Shown here piece after piece: positions 7,145 through 9,005 of a stretch of 9,005 nucleotides of DNA. The notes under the pieces were generated by a model that saw only the letters and a list, made by a program, of their open reading frames with translations, was not told the DNA's origin and ran no database searches. How positions within the stretch are numbered: position 1 is the stretch's first letter; each line of letters begins with the position of its first letter. Source of the DNA: Gorillibacterium sp. (GTDB taxonomy: Bacteria > Bacillota > Bacilli > Paenibacillales > NBRC-103111); assembly GCA_023511325.1 (NCBI GenBank), contig JAIMBU010000066.1:1-9005 (forward strand), written 5' to 3'. The position numbers and the translations under genes were made by a program.

Positions 7145-7168
7145 GTGCTTAACTATAACTAACTAATA

Positions 7169-7189
7169 AATAGTAAGCTTGAATAGTAA
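7169..7189 (+). repeat. Direct repeat AATAGTAA, possible operator half-sites
   Basis: AATAGTAA occurs at 7169-7176 and 7182-7189, 13 nt apart. The first copy continues as AATAGTAAGC, identical to ten bases in the azoR promoter palindrome. Together with AAGTAAG at 7139-7145 these form a cluster of AGTAA half-sites upstream of the HxlR gene. Confidence 0.5.
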
Positions 7190-7239
7190 ACCTTTAGGAC
7201 TAATTCTTAAGTCGCAGTTATTGTGAGCAATATCAGCTG

Positions 7240-7268
7240 TTGAAAATATCTTCTTAGTATGCCAAAAT
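7240..7268 (+). promoter_or_regulatory. Probable promoter of the aminopeptidase-TetR operon
   Basis: TTGAAA (7240-7245, 5 of 6 to consensus) is followed after 17 nt by CAAAAT (7263-7268, 4 of 6). The predicted start near 7275 falls inside the TGACT palindrome and gives a leader of about 70 nt. It is moderate evidence, strengthened by the operator position. Confidence 0.5.
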
Positions 7269-7273
7269 AAAAA

Positions 7274-7287
7274 TGACTAATCAGTCA
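7274..7287. promoter_or_regulatory. Candidate TetR-type operator
   Basis: TGACT-AATC-AGTCA is a palindrome with perfect 5-bp arms, starting 6 nt after the predicted -10 and so covering the transcription start. Palindromes of this kind are common targets of TetR-family repressors, and the operon downstream encodes one (8476 onward), so autoregulation is likely. Confidence 0.6.
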
Positions 7288-7330
7288 CTTTAGGGCAATA
7301 TTATTTTAAGAAGACAAAAACCAGTAAATT

Positions 7331-7337
7331 AGAGGAG
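7331..7337 (+). promoter_or_regulatory. Ribosome binding site deciding the aminopeptidase start
   Basis: AGAGGAG ends 8 nt before ATG 7346. The earlier in-frame GTG 7337 overlaps this site and ATG 7340 is 2 nt from it, so neither is usable. Confidence 0.75.
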
Positions 7338-7345
7338 TGATGAGC

Positions 7346-8461
7346 ATGGTAGACCCACGTTTAACAAAGCTTGCGGATCTCTTGGTTAATTATTCAACAA
7401 CGGTTCAACCTGGTGAGAATGTGTTAGTCGAGGCAATTGGCATCGACAGTATCTTAGTTACAGAGATCGTTAAAGCTGTGCATAAAGCAGGTGGACATCC
7501 TTACGTCACCATCCGTGATCCAAAAATTACTCGGGCGCTTTTACTTGGTGCAACGGAGGAACAAATGAACACATGGGCAGAGTTTGATACCCATACGATG
7601 AACCAGATGCAAGCTTACATCGCCGTTCGTGGGGGCGATAACGTCTATGAAATGTCGGATGTTCCAGCAGATAACTTGCAGTTGTATCAAGCCCTTTATA
7701 GTCATAAAGTACATAGCGAGAATCGGGTGAAGAACACAAAGTGGGTTATCCTTCGTTACCCAAGCTCAGCTATGGCACAGCTTGCTGGGAAAAGCACAGA
7801 GGAGTTCGAAAACTTCTACTTTGATGTCTGTACATTGGACTACCGCAAGATGGAGAAAGCGATGGATCCGCTAGAGGAATTGATGAAGAAGACCGACAAG
7901 GTACACATTGTTGGGCCAGGTACGGACCTAACCTTCTCGATTAAGAACATCGGAGCGGTTAAGTGCTGTGGCAAGCGGAACATCCCCGATGGAGAAGTGT
8001 ATAGCGCTCCTGTACGCGATTCAATTAATGGTGTTCTTAGTTACAACACACCTTCACCTTATCAAGGCTTTACCTTTGAGAATGTGAAATTGACCTTTGA
8101 GCAGGGCAAGATCATCAAGGCTGAATCCAATGATATAGAGCGGATTAACAAAATTTTTGACACAGATGAAGGTGCTCGTTATATTGGTGAATTCGCCATT
8201 GGCATCCACCCTTTCATTCAAGAGCCGATGAAGGATACGCTGTTCGATGAGAAGATTGAAGGCAGCTTTCACTTTACTCCGGGTCAATGCTATGACGCTG
8301 CTTATAATGGCAATAAATCAGCCATCCACTGGGATATGGTCTGTATTCAACGGCCGGAGTATGGTGGGGGAGAGATCTGGTTTGATGATCGTCTGATCCG
8401 CAAGGATGGTCGCTTTATCGTGCCTGAGCTTGAAGGCCTCAACCCGGAAAATCTGAAGTAA
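7346..8461 (+). CDS. M29 family metallo-aminopeptidase (AmpS/PepS type)
   Basis: Cytoplasmic dinuclear-metal aminopeptidase of MEROPS family M29, releasing N-terminal residues from peptides. It has 371 aa. The N-terminus MVDPRLTKLADLLVNYSTTVQPGENVLVEA is typical for the family. Ligands expected from known M29 enzymes are present in order: Glu217 (IPDGEV), Glu282 (YIGEFAIGIHP), His309 (GSFHFTPG) and Tyr316 (QCYDAAY). His328 and Asp330 follow in the hallmark NGNKSAIHWDMV. The His-Tyr spacing of 7 agrees with what I recall of that family. The segment between Tyr and the final His is shorter than in the ~410-aa members, which explains the smaller size. It is followed after 14 nt by a TetR-type gene, so the two are probably cotranscribed; the palindrome at 7274-7287 suggests repression by that regulator. 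The physiological peptide is unknown. Confidence 0.95.
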   Translation: MVDPRLTKLADLLVNYSTTVQPGENVLVEAIGIDSILVTEIVKAVHKAGGHPYVTIRDPKITRALLLGATEEQMNTWAEFDTHTMNQMQAYIAVRGGDNVYEMSDVPADNLQLYQALYSHKVHSENRVKNTKWVILRYPSSAMAQLAGKSTEEFENFYFDVCTLDYRKMEKAMDPLEELMKKTDKVHIVGPGTDLTFSIKNIGAVKCCGKRNIPDGEVYSAPVRDSINGVLSYNTPSPYQGFTFENVKLTFEQGKIIKAESNDIERINKIFDTDEGARYIGEFAIGIHPFIQEPMKDTLFDEKIEGSFHFTPGQCYDAAYNGNKSAIHWDMVCIQRPEYGGGEIWFDDRLIRKDGRFIVPELEGLNPENLK

Positions 8462-8475
8462 AGGGCCGCTACGCT

Positions 8476-9005
8476 ATGTCACCTAAAGTATCAGACAACT
8501 ATAAAGAGGAACGGAGAATAGCCATTCTTGAAGCAGCCCTTCAATGCTTTGCCGAGAAAGGCTACCGTTCAGCCACAATTGATGACATTGCCCGGAGACT
8601 CGGTGTGAGCAAGGGCTCAGTGTATCTTTATTTTTCGACAAAAGAAGACATATATACGCGAATTATGCAGGAACGCATGGAGCGTACGGTTGGTGGGATA
8701 CGTTCACATTATGTGGATATGACCAGTGCCGCAGATAAGCTACGTCTTGTCTTTCAAACCTTTCGTACTCAGAATCTAGAGGAATTAAGGTTATTGCTAG
8801 CTTTTTATTTGGAGTTTTGGCTCGAGTCCTCCAGGAGGCCTGAGCTTCGCGAAGTCATGGAGGTACAGAATGAGCTGGGGTTAGCCCTTCTCCGGGACAT
8901 CGTTGCGGAAGGAGTTAACTCAGGTGAGTTCCGTGCGGATGTGAGTCCCGAACAGGCGGCATCCATGTTCTGGGCGGCTCGTGATGGCATTGCTCTGCAG
9001 TTTGT
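8476..9005 (+). CDS. TetR/AcrR family transcriptional regulator, 3' end cut by window edge
   Basis: The frame is open from ATG 8476 to the right edge (176 complete codons). The N-terminal TetR domain is clear: EERRIAILEAALQCFAEKGYRSATIDDIARRLGVSKGSVYLYFSTKEDIY, with the helix-turn-helix at about residues 35-54 and the typical YLYF...KEDI end. The ligand-binding part is helical (LRLLLAFYLEFWLE, ELGLALLRDIVAEGVNSGEF, AASMFWAARDGI), a C-terminal type with the segment 'LRDIVAEGVNSGEFR' common in Bacillales TetR proteins. At 176 residues only a little is missing for a ~195-aa protein. The ribosome site is weak: AAGGGC (8461-8466) at 9 nt, 14 nt after the aminopeptidase stop, so translational coupling is likely. 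Ligand unknown. It probably regulates its own operon and perhaps genes beyond the edge. Confidence 0.93.
   Translation, partial: MSPKVSDNYKEERRIAILEAALQCFAEKGYRSATIDDIARRLGVSKGSVYLYFSTKEDIYTRIMQERMERTVGGIRSHYVDMTSAADKLRLVFQTFRTQNLEELRLLLAFYLEFWLESSRRPELREVMEVQNELGLALLRDIVAEGVNSGEFRADVSPEQAASMFWAARDGIALQF

Overview
The window looks like chromosome from a low-to-mid GC Gram-positive of the Bacillales, most likely Paenibacillus or a close relative. The reasons are strong AGGAGG-type ribosome binding sites, a GH67/CE7 xylan-utilisation pair, a YodB-like HxlR repressor beside an AzoR-type azoreductase, and A/T-rich spacers with intrinsic terminators. The genus is an inference from gene content and style.

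Left part (1-5470, all + strand): a hemicellulose side-chain locus. A Gfo/Idh/MocA oxidoreductase enters from the left edge (1-1040). It is followed by a second, divergent Gfo/Idh/MocA protein (1084-2163) and by a GH67 alpha-glucuronidase, aguA (2193-4253), with short gaps typical of one operon. A terminator with a duplicated 3' arm closes this group (4276-4346). Next comes a CE7 acetyl-xylan esterase / cephalosporin-C deacetylase (4502-5470). Together aguA and the esterase would strip (methyl)glucuronate and acetyl groups from imported xylo-oligosaccharides in the cytoplasm. The substrates of the two oxidoreductases are unknown.

Middle (5471-5897): a 427-bp stretch without genes. It carries a symmetric array of ~26-bp repeats, two in each orientation, and ends in a long bidirectional terminator.

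Right-middle (5898-7336): a minus-strand redox/electrophile-response pair. An FMN-dependent NADH-azoreductase has its own promoter, with a palindrome between -35 and -10. Upstream of it lies an HxlR/DUF24 regulator resembling YodB of Bacillus subtilis, which has Cys8 and Cys106. A terminator separates the two genes, so they are linked by shared operator-like motifs rather than by one transcript.

Right part (7240-9005, + strand): an M29 metallo-aminopeptidase followed after 14 nt by a TetR/AcrR-type regulator that runs off the right edge. The promoter ahead of the aminopeptidase has a perfect-arm palindrome TGACT-AATC-AGTCA at the expected transcription start, a good candidate operator for that TetR protein.

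No RNA genes, CRISPR arrays, insertion sequences or phage genes were seen.
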